DNA from: Nocardioidaceae bacterium | GTDB taxonomy: Bacteria > Actinomycetota > Actinomycetes > Propionibacteriales > Nocardioidaceae | Length of the DNA stretch: 64,000 nucleotides | Assembly (NCBI GenBank): GCA_017744365.1 | Contig: JAGIBL010000002.1 | Coordinates: 1,046,376-1,110,375 of the forward strand | Reading direction: 5' to 3' | In this document: piece after piece, positions 46,396 to 55,284 of the stretch | Layout: every line of letters starts with the position of its first letter | How positions within the stretch are numbered: position 1 is the first letter of the stretch | Program-made: the position numbers and the translations under genes | Notes under the pieces: generated by a model | What the model was told of the DNA's origin: nothing | The model's database searches: none | The model's input: only the letters and a program-made list of their open reading frames with translations

Positions 46396-47378
46396 GCGAG
46401 CCGACCGGCGGCGCCCCGTCCGCACCCGGTTCTGCCGCCCCGGAGTGCTACCGGCACCCGGGGCGGGAGACCTGGATCCGCTGCCAGCGGTGCGACAAGC
46501 CGATCTGCCCGGACTGCATGCGGTCCGCCTCGGTCGGCTTCCAGTGCCCCAGCTGCGTGAAGGAGGGGGCCCGCTCCGTCCGTACGGCGAAGCTCCCGTA
46601 CGGCGGCGCGCGGGTCGCCAACCCGACGCTGGTCACGATGATCCTGCTGGGGATCAACGTCGCGGTCTGGCTCGCGATCACCGCTGACGGCGGCACCGGG
46701 TCCGGTCTCGCCACCACCCTCGGGATCACCCCGAACTACACGTTCCGCTTCGACGAGGGCGGCGCGATCCTGGTCGACGGCGTCGCGCACGGCGCCTGGT
46801 GGCAGGTCATCACCTCGGTGTTCACCCACGTCCAGGTCTTCCACATCGCGCTGAACATGATCGCGCTCTACATGTTCGGGCCGCCGCTGGAGCAGATCCT
46901 CGGCCGGGTCCGGTTCCTGACCCTGTACGTCGTCTCCGGCGTGACCGGGTCGGCCGGCGTGATGCTGTTCTCCGGCGCGTACGGCAGCACGGTGGGCGCC
47001 TCGGGCGCGATCTTCGGCCTGCTCGGCGCGATGGCGGTGATCGCCTTCAAGACCGGCGGGGCCTACCAGGACCTGCTCAGCCTGCTCGGGCTCAACCTCG
47101 TCATCACGTTCACGATCCCGCACATCTCCTGGCAGGGACACCTGGGTGGCCTGCTCGGCGGCGTCCTGGTGGCGCTCGCCATGGTCTACGCCCCGCGCCG
47201 GGGCCGGACCCTCGTCCAGCTCGGCTCGGCTGCCGCCCTGCTGGCCGTGGCGGTCGGGCTCATCGTCGTCCGGGCGAACGACCTGAAGGACCAGGACCTG
47301 CCCGCGGCGCCGTACCCGCAGGTCTCCGCGAGTTCTCCACACCTGGGGACAACCCTGTGGAGAACTACACGCGTGTGA
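46392..47378 (+). CDS. Rhomboid-family intramembrane serine protease with N-terminal zinc-binding motif
   Basis: 328 aa from TTG 46392. The N-terminus has a zinc B-box-like set (ECYRHPG ... CQRCDKPICPDCM ... QCPSC). The rhomboid core has HIALNMIALYMFGPPLE, the catalytic serine in GASGAIFGLLG and the catalytic histidine in WQGHLGGLLGG; six membrane helices. It cleaves membrane protein substrates in the bilayer. The last 20 codons contain an inverted repeat (47331-47366). Convergent with crgA, with ten bases between stops. Confidence 0.93.
   Translation: MSEPTGGAPSAPGSAAPECYRHPGRETWIRCQRCDKPICPDCMRSASVGFQCPSCVKEGARSVRTAKLPYGGARVANPTLVTMILLGINVAVWLAITADGGTGSGLATTLGITPNYTFRFDEGGAILVDGVAHGAWWQVITSVFTHVQVFHIALNMIALYMFGPPLEQILGRVRFLTLYVVSGVTGSAGVMLFSGAYGSTVGASGAIFGLLGAMAVIAFKTGGAYQDLLSLLGLNLVITFTIPHISWQGHLGGLLGGVLVALAMVYAPRRGRTLVQLGSAAALLAVAVGLIVVRANDLKDQDLPAAPYPQVSASSPHLGTTLWRTTRV
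47331..47366. repeat. Perfect 11-base inverted repeat at the 3' end of the rhomboid gene
   Basis: Arms AGTTCTCCACA (47331-47341) and TGTGGAGAACT (47356-47366) with a 14-base loop containing GGGGACAAC. Each arm holds a TTCTCCACA, one base from a DnaA box. It could be a terminator serving the convergent rhomboid and crgA genes or a DnaA-binding site. Confidence 0.6.
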
Positions 47379-47387
47379 TTCCGGGGT

Positions 47388-47864
47388 TCACTCCCACTTC
47401 GTGGCGAAGGTGAACCCGACCGCCATGAAGCCGACGCCGACCAGCAGGTTGGACTGGCCGAGCTCCTCCATCACCGGGATGTGCGCGGTCGAGCTCTGTG
47501 CGACGAAGTAGTAGGTGACGATCCAGGCCAGGCCGATCAGGAAGCAGCCGAGCATCCCGACCACGACGCCGCGGCCGCGGCCGAGCGGGGTCGTCGGGCT
47601 CGACGCGACGATCAGCCCGAGGAAGATCAGCGCGAAGCCGATCAGGTAGTTCCAGCGCTCGATGTCCGACATCCACGGGAAAGGCGTGTCCGGCTTCTTG
47701 CCGACGCCCTTGACCCACTCGGCCGCGTCCAGCGCGAAGTTCTGGTAGACCACGATCCAGGCGATGCCGAGGAGCACCAGCGCGAGGGCGATCGCGCAGC
47801 GGACCACGGAGGTCTCGTACCCGCTGACGGTGACCGTGGGCTTGCGGGCGGCGGGCTTGGACAC
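47388..47864 (-). CDS. crgA: CrgA-like cell division protein with internal duplication
   Basis: 158 aa from GTG 47864, with AAGGAG eight bases upstream. Normal CrgA is about 85-95 aa with two membrane helices and a C-terminus like IPVM..LG..NL..G....GF..AT.W. Here the unit occurs twice. Unit 1 is GIAWIVVYQNFA (33-44) plus PWMSDIERWNYLIGFALIFLG. Unit 2 is GLAWIVTYYFVA (111-122) plus IPVMEELGQSNLLVGVGFMA and ATKWE. Four membrane helices in all. CrgA is known to restrain or recruit FtsZ-ring partners in actinobacteria. Confidence 0.88.
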   Translation of the reverse strand: MSKPAARKPTVTVSGYETSVVRCAIALALVLLGIAWIVVYQNFALDAAEWVKGVGKKPDTPFPWMSDIERWNYLIGFALIFLGLIVASSPTTPLGRGRGVVVGMLGCFLIGLAWIVTYYFVAQSSTAHIPVMEELGQSNLLVGVGFMAVGFTFATKWE

Positions 47865-47970
47865 TGTGAGGCTCCTTGTGCTCGTCGGACGTCGGCTAGC
47901 GTAGTCACCGCCGCGCCCGATGCTGGTAGCGGCCGGGAATTCACCGCACGCGACGCCGGGAGGAAGGCAC

Positions 47971-48735
47971 GTGGCACCGATGCCGACCGGGCGCACCTGG
48001 CGGTTCACCGCGGCGGCCGTCTTCGTGCTCGCCGGTGCCCTGTTCGCCACCACCGGGCTGAGCGCCAAGGGCCTGGACCTGCGCGCGGCCAGCATCACCG
48101 ACCTCGACCACGTGGTCCGCTCCGAGCGCGCCCGTTCCGACGACCTGCAGCGCCAGGTGGCCGACCTCAACAAGCAGGTCGCCTCGCTGAGCCGCCAGGT
48201 CAGCGACCGTCAGGTCGAGCAGCTCCAGGACGAGGTCGACCGGCTGCGCGATCCGGCCGGGTTCTCCCCCGTTGCCGGGCCCGGGCTCACCGTGACCCTC
48301 AACGACGCCCCCAAGAGCGAGATCAAGAAGGCCGCCGAGCCGGGCGGGCTCAACGAGGACGAGCTGCTCGTGCACCAGCAGGACATCCAGGCCGTGGTGA
48401 ACGCGCTCTGGGCCGGCGGCGCCGAGGCGATGACGCTGCAGGGCCAGCGGGTGATCTCGACGACCGGGATCAAGTGCGTCGGCAGCACCGTGGTCCTGCA
48501 CGGGGTGCCGTACTCGCCGCCGTACCGGATCTCCGCGATCGGCGACCCGGTCTCGCTGCGCGCCGCACTGGACGCCAGCGACTACGTCAACGAGTACGTC
48601 GCGCTGGCGATCAGCAACCAGCTCGGGTACGACGTGCAGGAGGAGGGCCGGCTCCGCTTCCCTGCCTACACCGCGCGCGCCCGGCTCAAGTACGCCGAGG
48701 CCGGCGTCGTCACCGAGCCCAGCCGGAGCAACTGA
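47971..48735 (+). CDS. DUF881 family protein
   Basis: 254 aa from GTG 47971 after AGGAAGG. An N-terminal membrane anchor (TWRFTAAAVFVLAGALFATTG), a coiled coil of about 45 residues (RSDDLQRQVADLNKQVASLSRQVSDR) and a C-terminal domain with GPGLTVTLNDAP, NALWAGGAEAMTLQGQRV and VNEYVALAISNQLGYDVQ. DUF881 proteins lie near division genes in actinobacteria and Firmicutes; function unresolved. Abuts the YibE/F gene directly. Confidence 0.9.
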   Translation: MAPMPTGRTWRFTAAAVFVLAGALFATTGLSAKGLDLRAASITDLDHVVRSERARSDDLQRQVADLNKQVASLSRQVSDRQVEQLQDEVDRLRDPAGFSPVAGPGLTVTLNDAPKSEIKKAAEPGGLNEDELLVHQQDIQAVVNALWAGGAEAMTLQGQRVISTTGIKCVGSTVVLHGVPYSPPYRISAIGDPVSLRAALDASDYVNEYVALAISNQLGYDVQEEGRLRFPAYTARARLKYAEAGVVTEPSRSN

Positions 48736-49947
48736 GTGGGCGGAGCGCACGCGCACACGCACGCCCATGCGCCCGATGTCGAGGTCGGCCGCCGCGCGGT
48801 GACCGTGCTGCTCGGGTTCCTGGTGGTCTGCGCGGTCGCGACCGTGATCGGCGTGGTGGCGCTCTGGCCCGACAGCGGCAAGGTGGACGCGCTGCGCGAG
48901 AAGGCCCAGTTCGCCGCGCCCGGGGTGACCTTCCCGAAGGCCGAGGTGCTCGCGGTCCGGGGCGACAAGGTCACCGCCCGGCTGACCGAGGGACCCGAGA
49001 AGGGCACCGAGGCCGAGGTCGGGGTGCCCCCGGCCGTCGCCCGCAGCGGGCTGGCGAAGGGCGACACCGTCCGGCTGATGCGGGTGCCCGGGGACACCGG
49101 CGGCGGCTCGCCGTACTCGTTCGTGGACGTGGTCCGCTCGACGCCGCTGTGGATCCTCTGGGTCGTGTTCGTGCTGGTGGTCGCGCTGGTGGCCCGGCTG
49201 CGCGGCATCCTGGCCCTGGTCGCGCTCGGGTTCGGCGGGCTGGTGCTGGTCGAGTTCATGCTGCCCGCGCTGCTGTCGGGATCCAGCGGCCTGGCGGTCG
49301 CGCTGGTCGGGTCCGCGGCGATCATGTTCGTGGTGCTCTACCTGGCGCACGGCCCGTCGGTGCGCACCAGCGCCGCCCTGGCCGGCACCCTGCTCGGCGT
49401 CGGTATCACCGCGGCGGTCGGCCAGCTCGCCATCCACGGCGCCACCCTGTCCGGGTTCGCCGACGAGGACGCCGCGCTGCTCTCCGCGTTCGCCGGCACG
49501 CTCTCCTTCCAGGGGCTGCTCACCTGCGCGCTCGTCGTCGCCGGCCTCGGCGTGCTCAACGACGTCACCATCACCCAGGCCTCCGCGGTCTGGGAGCTGC
49601 GCGAGGCGGGTCCCGAGCTGACCCGGCGCCAGCTGTTCACCAGCGGCATGCGGATCGGCCGCGACCACATCGCCTCGACCATCTACACGATCGTCTTCGC
49701 GTACGCCGGCAGCGCGCTCGCCGTGCTGCTCCTGCTCACCCTCTACGACCGCCCGCTGGGCCAGCTGCTCTCCAGCGAGACCATCGCCGAGGAGATCGTG
49801 CGCACCCTGGCCAGCGGCATCGGCCTGGTGCTCGCCGTCCCGGTGACGACCCTGATCGCCGCGTTCACCGTGGCGGGGCCGCGGGGCGGACGACAGCCCG
49901 TACGACGGGAGCGCGGTGAGCGCGAGGAGGACCTGGAGCCGATCTAG
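48736..49947 (+). CDS. YibE/F-family membrane protein
   Basis: 403 aa from GTG 48736, immediately after the previous stop. His-rich start HAHTHAHAP, one helix near 25-45, a soluble domain (about 50-130) with YSFVDVVRSTPLWIL, then seven or so membrane helices containing VAIAGLGVLNDVTITQ-like GLGVLNDVTITQASAVWEL, the family signature. Function unknown, possibly transport. Its TAG overlaps the TAG of the convergent HutD-like gene (shared CTAG). Confidence 0.88.
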   Translation: MGGAHAHTHAHAPDVEVGRRAVTVLLGFLVVCAVATVIGVVALWPDSGKVDALREKAQFAAPGVTFPKAEVLAVRGDKVTARLTEGPEKGTEAEVGVPPAVARSGLAKGDTVRLMRVPGDTGGGSPYSFVDVVRSTPLWILWVVFVLVVALVARLRGILALVALGFGGLVLVEFMLPALLSGSSGLAVALVGSAAIMFVVLYLAHGPSVRTSAALAGTLLGVGITAAVGQLAIHGATLSGFADEDAALLSAFAGTLSFQGLLTCALVVAGLGVLNDVTITQASAVWELREAGPELTRRQLFTSGMRIGRDHIASTIYTIVFAYAGSALAVLLLLTLYDRPLGQLLSSETIAEEIVRTLASGIGLVLAVPVTTLIAAFTVAGPRGGRQPVRRERGEREEDLEPI

Positions 49948-50474
49948 ACCCGGCGCAGCGAGATGAGCGCGACCACGCCGGTGCCGCCGAGGGTCCGCGG
50001 GTCGCGCACCACGTCGCCGAGCGCGAGCGTGACGCCGTCCACCACGGGCGACCCGTCCAGGGCGACCGCGAAGCCGGCCTCCGTCGCGACCTCCGCCCCG
50101 GACAGCGCCACGCACTCGACCGACGAGGTCCAGGCGCCGCGGCGGGTCATCACGTTGAGGTCCAGGGTCTGGCCCTCGAGATCGCAGCCGGTGACCGCCT
50201 CACCCGCGAACGCGAACGGCTCGAACAGCCGCAGCAGGTGCCGCTGCCCGTCCACGGTCAGCGTCATCGGGTCGCCGCTCACCTGGACCAGCACCCGGTC
50301 GACGCCGGGGAACAGCGAGAAGGCGCAGTTCTCGGTGACGCGGGCCATCGAGATCCGCCAGTCGAAGCCGCCGCCGTCGGCCGAGGCCGCGCACGCGATC
50401 TCCTCGGTGAGGCCCTGCTTGTTGTGCCAGGGCACCACCCGGTGCTCGGATCGTCGCTGCACTGCCGTGGTCAT
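49944..50474 (-). CDS. HutD/Ves-like cupin protein
   Basis: 176 aa from ATG 50474 with GGAGG upstream; an in-frame start at 50513 is less likely. HutD/Ves family pattern: WHNKQGLTEEIACAA ... FDWRISMARVTENCAFSLFPGVDRVLVQVSG, then LFEPFAFAGEAVTGCDLEG and DLNVMTRRG. Cupin fold; in some bacteria HutD is linked to histidine use, in others the role is unknown. No hut genes lie here. The shared CTAG makes it end-to-end with YibE/F. Confidence 0.85.
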   Translation of the reverse strand: MTTAVQRRSEHRVVPWHNKQGLTEEIACAASADGGGFDWRISMARVTENCAFSLFPGVDRVLVQVSGDPMTLTVDGQRHLLRLFEPFAFAGEAVTGCDLEGQTLDLNVMTRRGAWTSSVECVALSGAEVATEAGFAVALDGSPVVDGVTLALGDVVRDPRTLGGTGVVALISLRRV

Positions 50475-50550
50475 GCCACGATCCTCCGCCGTCCACCCGG
50501 GAGGGTGAACCACCGGCGGCCCGAACGAGTCTGAGACCCGAGACTCATGA

Positions 50551-52320
50551 CTACGGCGTCGGCAGCGTCGGGGTGTCCGTGGGCGTGACCGGAGGCGTGG
50601 TCGGCGGCGTGACCGGCGGCTCGAACGTCGAGACCAGGATCGTCACGGTCGTGCCCGAGGGCTGCGTCGAACCGGCCTCCGGGCTCATCTGGGTGACGGT
50701 GCCCTTCGGCTCGGTGGACGCGGTGTCCGGCAGCGCGCTGACCTTGAAGCCGGCGTCCTGGAGGATCTTGGTCGCCTGGGCCTGGGTCTTGCCGACCACG
50801 TTGGGCAGCTGCTTCGGGCCCTTCGAGACGCTCAGCGTGACCACGCTGCCGTCGGCGACCTGCTGGCCCACGTCCGGGTTGGAGGCCACCACGTTGTCCT
50901 TGGGCTCGTCGGAGTCGACCTCCTTGAACCGGACCCGCAGCCCGAGCGCGGTCAGCTGGTCGGCGGCGCTGTCCTTGTTGTCGCCGATGATGTCCGGGAT
51001 GGTCCGGTTCGGCTTACCGGCCGAGACGATCACGTCGACGGCGGTGTCCGGGTCGACGAAGTCACGCGGCTCCGGGCTCTGGGAGACGATGAGCCCCTTC
51101 TCGACCGTCTCGCTGGTCTGCGGGGTGACCTGGCCGAGGGTGAGACCGGCGGCCGACAGCTTGGCGTCCGCGGCGGCCTCGGTCAGCCCGACCACGCTCG
51201 GCACCGACTTCTGCTCCGGCGAGGAGTTGAAGAGCTTGGGGCCGAAGAACGCCGCGGCGGCGATGAGCAGGAGCAGCAGCAGGCCGAGCAGGATCAGCGG
51301 GCCGTTGCGGCGCTTCTCCTCCGGCGGGTAGCCGCCGTTGGGCGGGATCGAGGACGTCGAGGTGGTCTCGAACCCGCCGTTGTGCCCGGGCGGCAGCACC
51401 GCCGGCGGCACGAACGCGGTGGCCGCGTCCTCGGCGACCAGCGGCGCGTGCACCGGCCGGCCGGCGAGGTAGCGGTCCACGTCCTCCTTCATCGCGGCGG
51501 CGCTCTGGTAGCGGTCCTCGACCCGCTTGGCCAGCGCCTTCATCACGATCGCGTCCACCTCGGGCGGCAGGTCGGCGTCCAGCGAGGACGGGCGCGGCGC
51601 CTGCTCGCGCACGTGCTGGTAGGCCACCGAGACGGGGCTGTCGCCGACGAAGGGCGGCCGGCCGGTGAGCAGCTCGAAGAGCAGGCAGCCGGTGGAGTAG
51701 ACGTCCGAGCGCGAGTCCACCGTCTCGCCGCGCGCCTGCTCGGGCGAGAGGTACTGCGCGGTGCCGACCACGGCGGCGGTCTGGGTCATCGTGCTCTGCG
51801 CGTCCGAGACGGCGCGGGCGATGCCGAAGTCCATCACCTTCACGTCGCCGGCCGGAGTGAGCATCACGTTGCCGGGCTTGATGTCGCGGTGGATGATCCC
51901 GGCGCGGTGGCTGTAGTCCAGCGCCGCGAGCACGCCGGAGGTGATCTCCAGGGCCCGCTCGGGCAGGATCTTGCGGCCCTCGCGGAGGATGTCGCGCAGC
52001 GTCCGGCCGGCGACGTACTCCATCACGATGTAGGGCTGCGCGACGTTGGAGCCGTCGGTGGAGAGCTCCTCGCCGGTGTCGTAGACCGAGACGATCGCGG
52101 CGTGGTTGAGGGAGGCCGCCGACTGCGCCTCCCGGCGGAACCGCGCCTGGAAGGTCGCGTCGCTGGCGAGGTCGGTGCGCAGCCGCTTGATCGCGACGGT
52201 GCGGCCCAGCCGGACGTCGGTGCCCTTGCGAACCTCGGCCATGCCGCCACGGCCGAGCAGCTCGCCCAGCTCGTAGCGACCCCCGACGCGATGCGGGGAC
52301 CCAGGGGTCGACTCAGTCAT
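50551..52320 (-). CDS. pknB: Serine/threonine-protein kinase PknB with PASTA domains
   Basis: 589 aa. Kinase domain (about 15-275): GRGGMAEVRKG loop, catalytic lysine in TVAIKRLR, HRDIKPGNVML and DFGIARA. A membrane helix (about 345-365, LILLGLLLLLLIAAAAFF) separates it from three extracellular PASTA units (e.g. VPSVVGLTEAAADAKL, IPDIIGDNKDSAADQL, LPNVVGKTQAQATKIL) that sense muropeptides. Ends in a Thr/Pro-rich tail. Last gene of the fhaA-fhaB-pstP-ftsW-pbpA-pknB operon that controls cell growth and division. Confidence 0.97.
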   Translation of the reverse strand: MTESTPGSPHRVGGRYELGELLGRGGMAEVRKGTDVRLGRTVAIKRLRTDLASDATFQARFRREAQSAASLNHAAIVSVYDTGEELSTDGSNVAQPYIVMEYVAGRTLRDILREGRKILPERALEITSGVLAALDYSHRAGIIHRDIKPGNVMLTPAGDVKVMDFGIARAVSDAQSTMTQTAAVVGTAQYLSPEQARGETVDSRSDVYSTGCLLFELLTGRPPFVGDSPVSVAYQHVREQAPRPSSLDADLPPEVDAIVMKALAKRVEDRYQSAAAMKEDVDRYLAGRPVHAPLVAEDAATAFVPPAVLPPGHNGGFETTSTSSIPPNGGYPPEEKRRNGPLILLGLLLLLLIAAAAFFGPKLFNSSPEQKSVPSVVGLTEAAADAKLSAAGLTLGQVTPQTSETVEKGLIVSQSPEPRDFVDPDTAVDVIVSAGKPNRTIPDIIGDNKDSAADQLTALGLRVRFKEVDSDEPKDNVVASNPDVGQQVADGSVVTLSVSKGPKQLPNVVGKTQAQATKILQDAGFKVSALPDTASTEPKGTVTQMSPEAGSTQPSGTTVTILVSTFEPPVTPPTTPPVTPTDTPTLPTP

Positions 52321-52357
52321 GATGCCCTTCCTCGGTTTTGCGTGCTCGCAGGTCTTG

Positions 52358-53857
52358 TCATCGGCCGAGCACCGCCTTCATCACGGCCGTGGCGATCGGC
52401 GCGGCCAGGCCGTTGCCGGAGATCGCGTTGCGCTCGACGCCGGCGTCCTGGACCAGGACGGCCACGGCCACCTTGGGGTCGTCGGCGGGGGCGAAGGAGA
52501 CGAACCACGCGTACGGCGGGCGCCCGGGTGCGCTCTGCGCGGTGCCGGTCTTGCCGGCCACCGCGACGCCCGGGATCTGCGCGTTCACCGCGGTGCCGTT
52601 GTCCACGACGCCGACCATCATGTCGGTCAGCTTGCGCGCCACCGACGGCGAGACCGCCTGCCGGGTCAGCACCCGCGGCTCGGTCTTGTCGATCACCTCG
52701 AGGTCGTGCGAGCGGATCTCGTCGACCAGGTACGGCGTCATCACGGTGCCACCGTTGGCGATGCCCGCGGCGACCATCGCCATCTGCAGCGGGGTGGCCG
52801 CCACGTTGGACTGCCCGATCGCCGAGAGCGCGGAGCCGGGAGCGTCGATCTCGTCCTGGCCCGGCGCCATCATCCGGCTCGGCGCCATCCGGGTCAGCGC
52901 GTCGTCGAGGTCGTGGAACGGGCTGCTGCCCCAGCCGAACTTCTCGGCCTGCGCGGTGAGTGCGTCGGCGCCGAGCTTGAGCCCGACCGAGCCGAACGCG
53001 ACGTTGCAAGAGACCTCGAGGGCGCGCTTCAGGGTGATCTTCGCGCCGCCGCAGGAGCGGCCGTTCTCGTTGGGCAGGTTCTTCTTGGTCAGCGGCAGGT
53101 CCAGGCTGGTGCCGCCGGGCACCATCGAGTCCGGCTGGTACTTCCCGCTCTGCAGCGCGGCCGCCGCGGTCACCAGCTTGAAGGTCGAGCCCGGCGGGAG
53201 CGTCTCCTCGATGGCCCGGTTGTTGAGCGGGGACAGGTCGTTGGCCAGCAGCCGCTTGTAGTTGCGGGCCGCGGCGGTGAAGTCGTGGGTGGCCAGCCGG
53301 TTCGGGTCGTACGTCGGGCTGGAGACCATCGCGAGCACCTTGCCGGTGCTCGGCTCGAGGGCGACCACGGCGCCCTGGACGTTGTTCCCCAGTCGCGCGA
53401 GACCGTCGTACGCCGCCTTCTGGGCCGCCGGGTTGACGGTCAGGCTGACGCTGCCGCCCTGCGGGGACTCGTTGCGCAGCAGGTCGATGACCCGGTTCAC
53501 GAACAGCTTGGGGTCGTCGCCGGAGAGCACGTCGTTCTGGCTGGCCTCGACGCCGCCGACGCCCCAGTCGCGGGAGAAGAACCCGGTCAGCTGCGCGTAC
53601 ATCCGGGCCTGGGGGTAGCGGCGCTGGTAGTCGTACTGGTCGCCGGACTTGATGCTCTCGGCGACCTCCTTGCCGCGCACGACGATCGCGCCGCGGTCCT
53701 GGGAGAAGGCGGCGTTGAGCACGCGGCGGTTGTCGGGGTGCTTGGACAGCGAGGTGAGGTCGTCGGCCTGCCAGTACTGCAGGTAGGTCGCGTTGACCAG
53801 CAGCGCCAGGAACAGCACCATGCAGGCGATCGCGAGGTTGCGGATCGGTCTGTTCAT
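52358..53857 (-). CDS. pbpA: Penicillin-binding protein 2 (PbpA-like transpeptidase)
   Basis: 499 aa from ATG 53857 (ATGA overlap with the ftsW stop). One N-terminal membrane anchor, a PBP dimer region with YAQLTGFFSRDWG, then the transpeptidase with the active serine in LPPGSTFKLV, SCN as EVSCNVAFG, and KTGTAQ near the C-terminus. It cross-links peptidoglycan and pairs with the SEDS protein upstream. Sequence upstream of 53857 in this frame is the ftsW gene read in another frame. Confidence 0.96.
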   Translation of the reverse strand: MNRPIRNLAIACMVLFLALLVNATYLQYWQADDLTSLSKHPDNRRVLNAAFSQDRGAIVVRGKEVAESIKSGDQYDYQRRYPQARMYAQLTGFFSRDWGVGGVEASQNDVLSGDDPKLFVNRVIDLLRNESPQGGSVSLTVNPAAQKAAYDGLARLGNNVQGAVVALEPSTGKVLAMVSSPTYDPNRLATHDFTAAARNYKRLLANDLSPLNNRAIEETLPPGSTFKLVTAAAALQSGKYQPDSMVPGGTSLDLPLTKKNLPNENGRSCGGAKITLKRALEVSCNVAFGSVGLKLGADALTAQAEKFGWGSSPFHDLDDALTRMAPSRMMAPGQDEIDAPGSALSAIGQSNVAATPLQMAMVAAGIANGGTVMTPYLVDEIRSHDLEVIDKTEPRVLTRQAVSPSVARKLTDMMVGVVDNGTAVNAQIPGVAVAGKTGTAQSAPGRPPYAWFVSFAPADDPKVAVAVLVQDAGVERNAISGNGLAAPIATAVMKAVLGR

Positions 53858-55284
53858 CGCAGGCTCACCACCTGGGTTGCGTCCACGTCGGCGTCCGGGT
53901 CGAGGAACTCCGGCGGGGGCCTGCGGGCGTGGTCGGAGATGCGCAGCAGCAGCGCGATGATGACCCAGTTCGCGACCAGGCTGGAGCCGCCCTGGGAGAG
54001 GAACGGCGTGGTCAGGCCGGTCAGCGGGATCAGCTTGGTCACGCCGCCGACGACCACGAAGACCTGGAGCGCGAAGACGACCGCGAGGCCGGTGGCGACC
54101 AGCTTGCCGAAGTCGTCGCGGCAGATCAGCGCGGTGCGCAGGCCGCGCTCGACGATGAGGCCGTAGATCAGGATGATCGCGACCACGCCGGTCAGCCCGA
54201 GCTCCTCGCCCAGCGAGGGCAGGATGAAGTCGGACCAGGAGATCGGCGTGGTCTGCGGGGCGCCCTGGCCCAGCCCGCGGCCGGTCAGCCCGCCCCAGGC
54301 CATCCCGTACATCCCCTGCACCAGCTGGTAGGCGTTGGAGTCCTGCGCGAACGGGTGCAGCCAGCCGTCCACGCGCACCTGCACGTGCGAGGTGGTCAGG
54401 TAGCCGAAGTAGGCGCCCGCGCCGAACAGCACCCCGCCGACCAGCAGCCAGCCGGGCCGCTCGGTGGAGACGTAGAGCATCACCAGGAACAGACCGAAGA
54501 AGAGCAGCGAGGAGCCCAGGTCGTTCTGGAAGACGAGGATGCCGAGGCTGACCAGCCACATCGCCAGGATCGGGCCGAGGTCGCGGCCGCGCGGCAGGTC
54601 CACGAACAGCACCCGGCGGCCGGCCAGCGCGAGCGCGTCCCGGTGCAGCACCAGGTAGCCGGCGAACGCGATCACCAGCAGCACCTTGGCGATCTCGCCG
54701 GGCTGGAAGGAGAGCGGGCCGAGGTGGATCCAGATCCGGGCGCCGTTGATGGTGCGGCCGATGCCGGGCAGCAGCGGCAGGATCAGCAGCAGGATCGCGA
54801 CCAGGCCGGCGGTGTAGGTGAAGGCCTGCAGCCGGCGGTGGTCGCGCAGCGTGAACAGCACCGTGACGAAGAGGACCACGCCGATGGTCATCCACATCAG
54901 CTGGCTGGGCGCGAACGAGCTGCGGTCCGGGTTGGCGGCGATCCGGGCCAGGTCGATGCGGTGGATCATCGCCAGGCCGAGGCCGTTGAGCGCGGCCACC
55001 AGGGGCAGCAGGATCGGGTCGGCGTAGGCCGCCCTGAGGCGGATCGCCACGTGCGCGCCGACGACGAGGACCGTCAGCCAGAGCCCGTGGGTGACCAGGT
55101 CGGTCGGCACCTCGCCGTCCACGCCGAGGCCGACCGCGGCGTAGGCGCCGATGCCCACGACGAGGCTGAGGATCAGCAGGAACAGCTCGGCGCCGCGGCG
55201 ACGGCGGTGCACGAACTCCATCAGCGGGCCCGGCTGGCGCGGGGCTCGCTGGGAGCGGGGTGTCCTGGTCGTCTGCCGGCTCAT
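53854..55284 (-). CDS. FtsW/RodA/SpoVE-family SEDS glycosyltransferase
   Basis: 476 aa from ATG 55284, overlapping the pstP stop. Ten or so membrane helices. SEDS motifs: INGARIWIHLGPLSFQPGEIAKVLLV, QNDLGSSLLFFGLFLVMLY, the late conserved segment LPSLGEELGLTGV and LTGLTTPFLSQGGSSL. It polymerises lipid II into glycan with its PBP partner pbpA. Position in the pknB operon matches rodA of Streptomyces and Mycobacterium. Confidence 0.96.
   Translation of the reverse strand: MSRQTTRTPRSQRAPRQPGPLMEFVHRRRRGAELFLLILSLVVGIGAYAAVGLGVDGEVPTDLVTHGLWLTVLVVGAHVAIRLRAAYADPILLPLVAALNGLGLAMIHRIDLARIAANPDRSSFAPSQLMWMTIGVVLFVTVLFTLRDHRRLQAFTYTAGLVAILLLILPLLPGIGRTINGARIWIHLGPLSFQPGEIAKVLLVIAFAGYLVLHRDALALAGRRVLFVDLPRGRDLGPILAMWLVSLGILVFQNDLGSSLLFFGLFLVMLYVSTERPGWLLVGGVLFGAGAYFGYLTTSHVQVRVDGWLHPFAQDSNAYQLVQGMYGMAWGGLTGRGLGQGAPQTTPISWSDFILPSLGEELGLTGVVAIILIYGLIVERGLRTALICRDDFGKLVATGLAVVFALQVFVVVGGVTKLIPLTGLTTPFLSQGGSSLVANWVIIALLLRISDHARRPPPEFLDPDADVDATQVVSLR

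Noticed and set aside
47941..50115. 724-codon minus-strand frame opposite the DUF881 and YibE/F genes.
   Set aside because: Arg/Gly/Asp/Gln-rich low-complexity translation, no ribosome site, and the plus-strand genes match known families.
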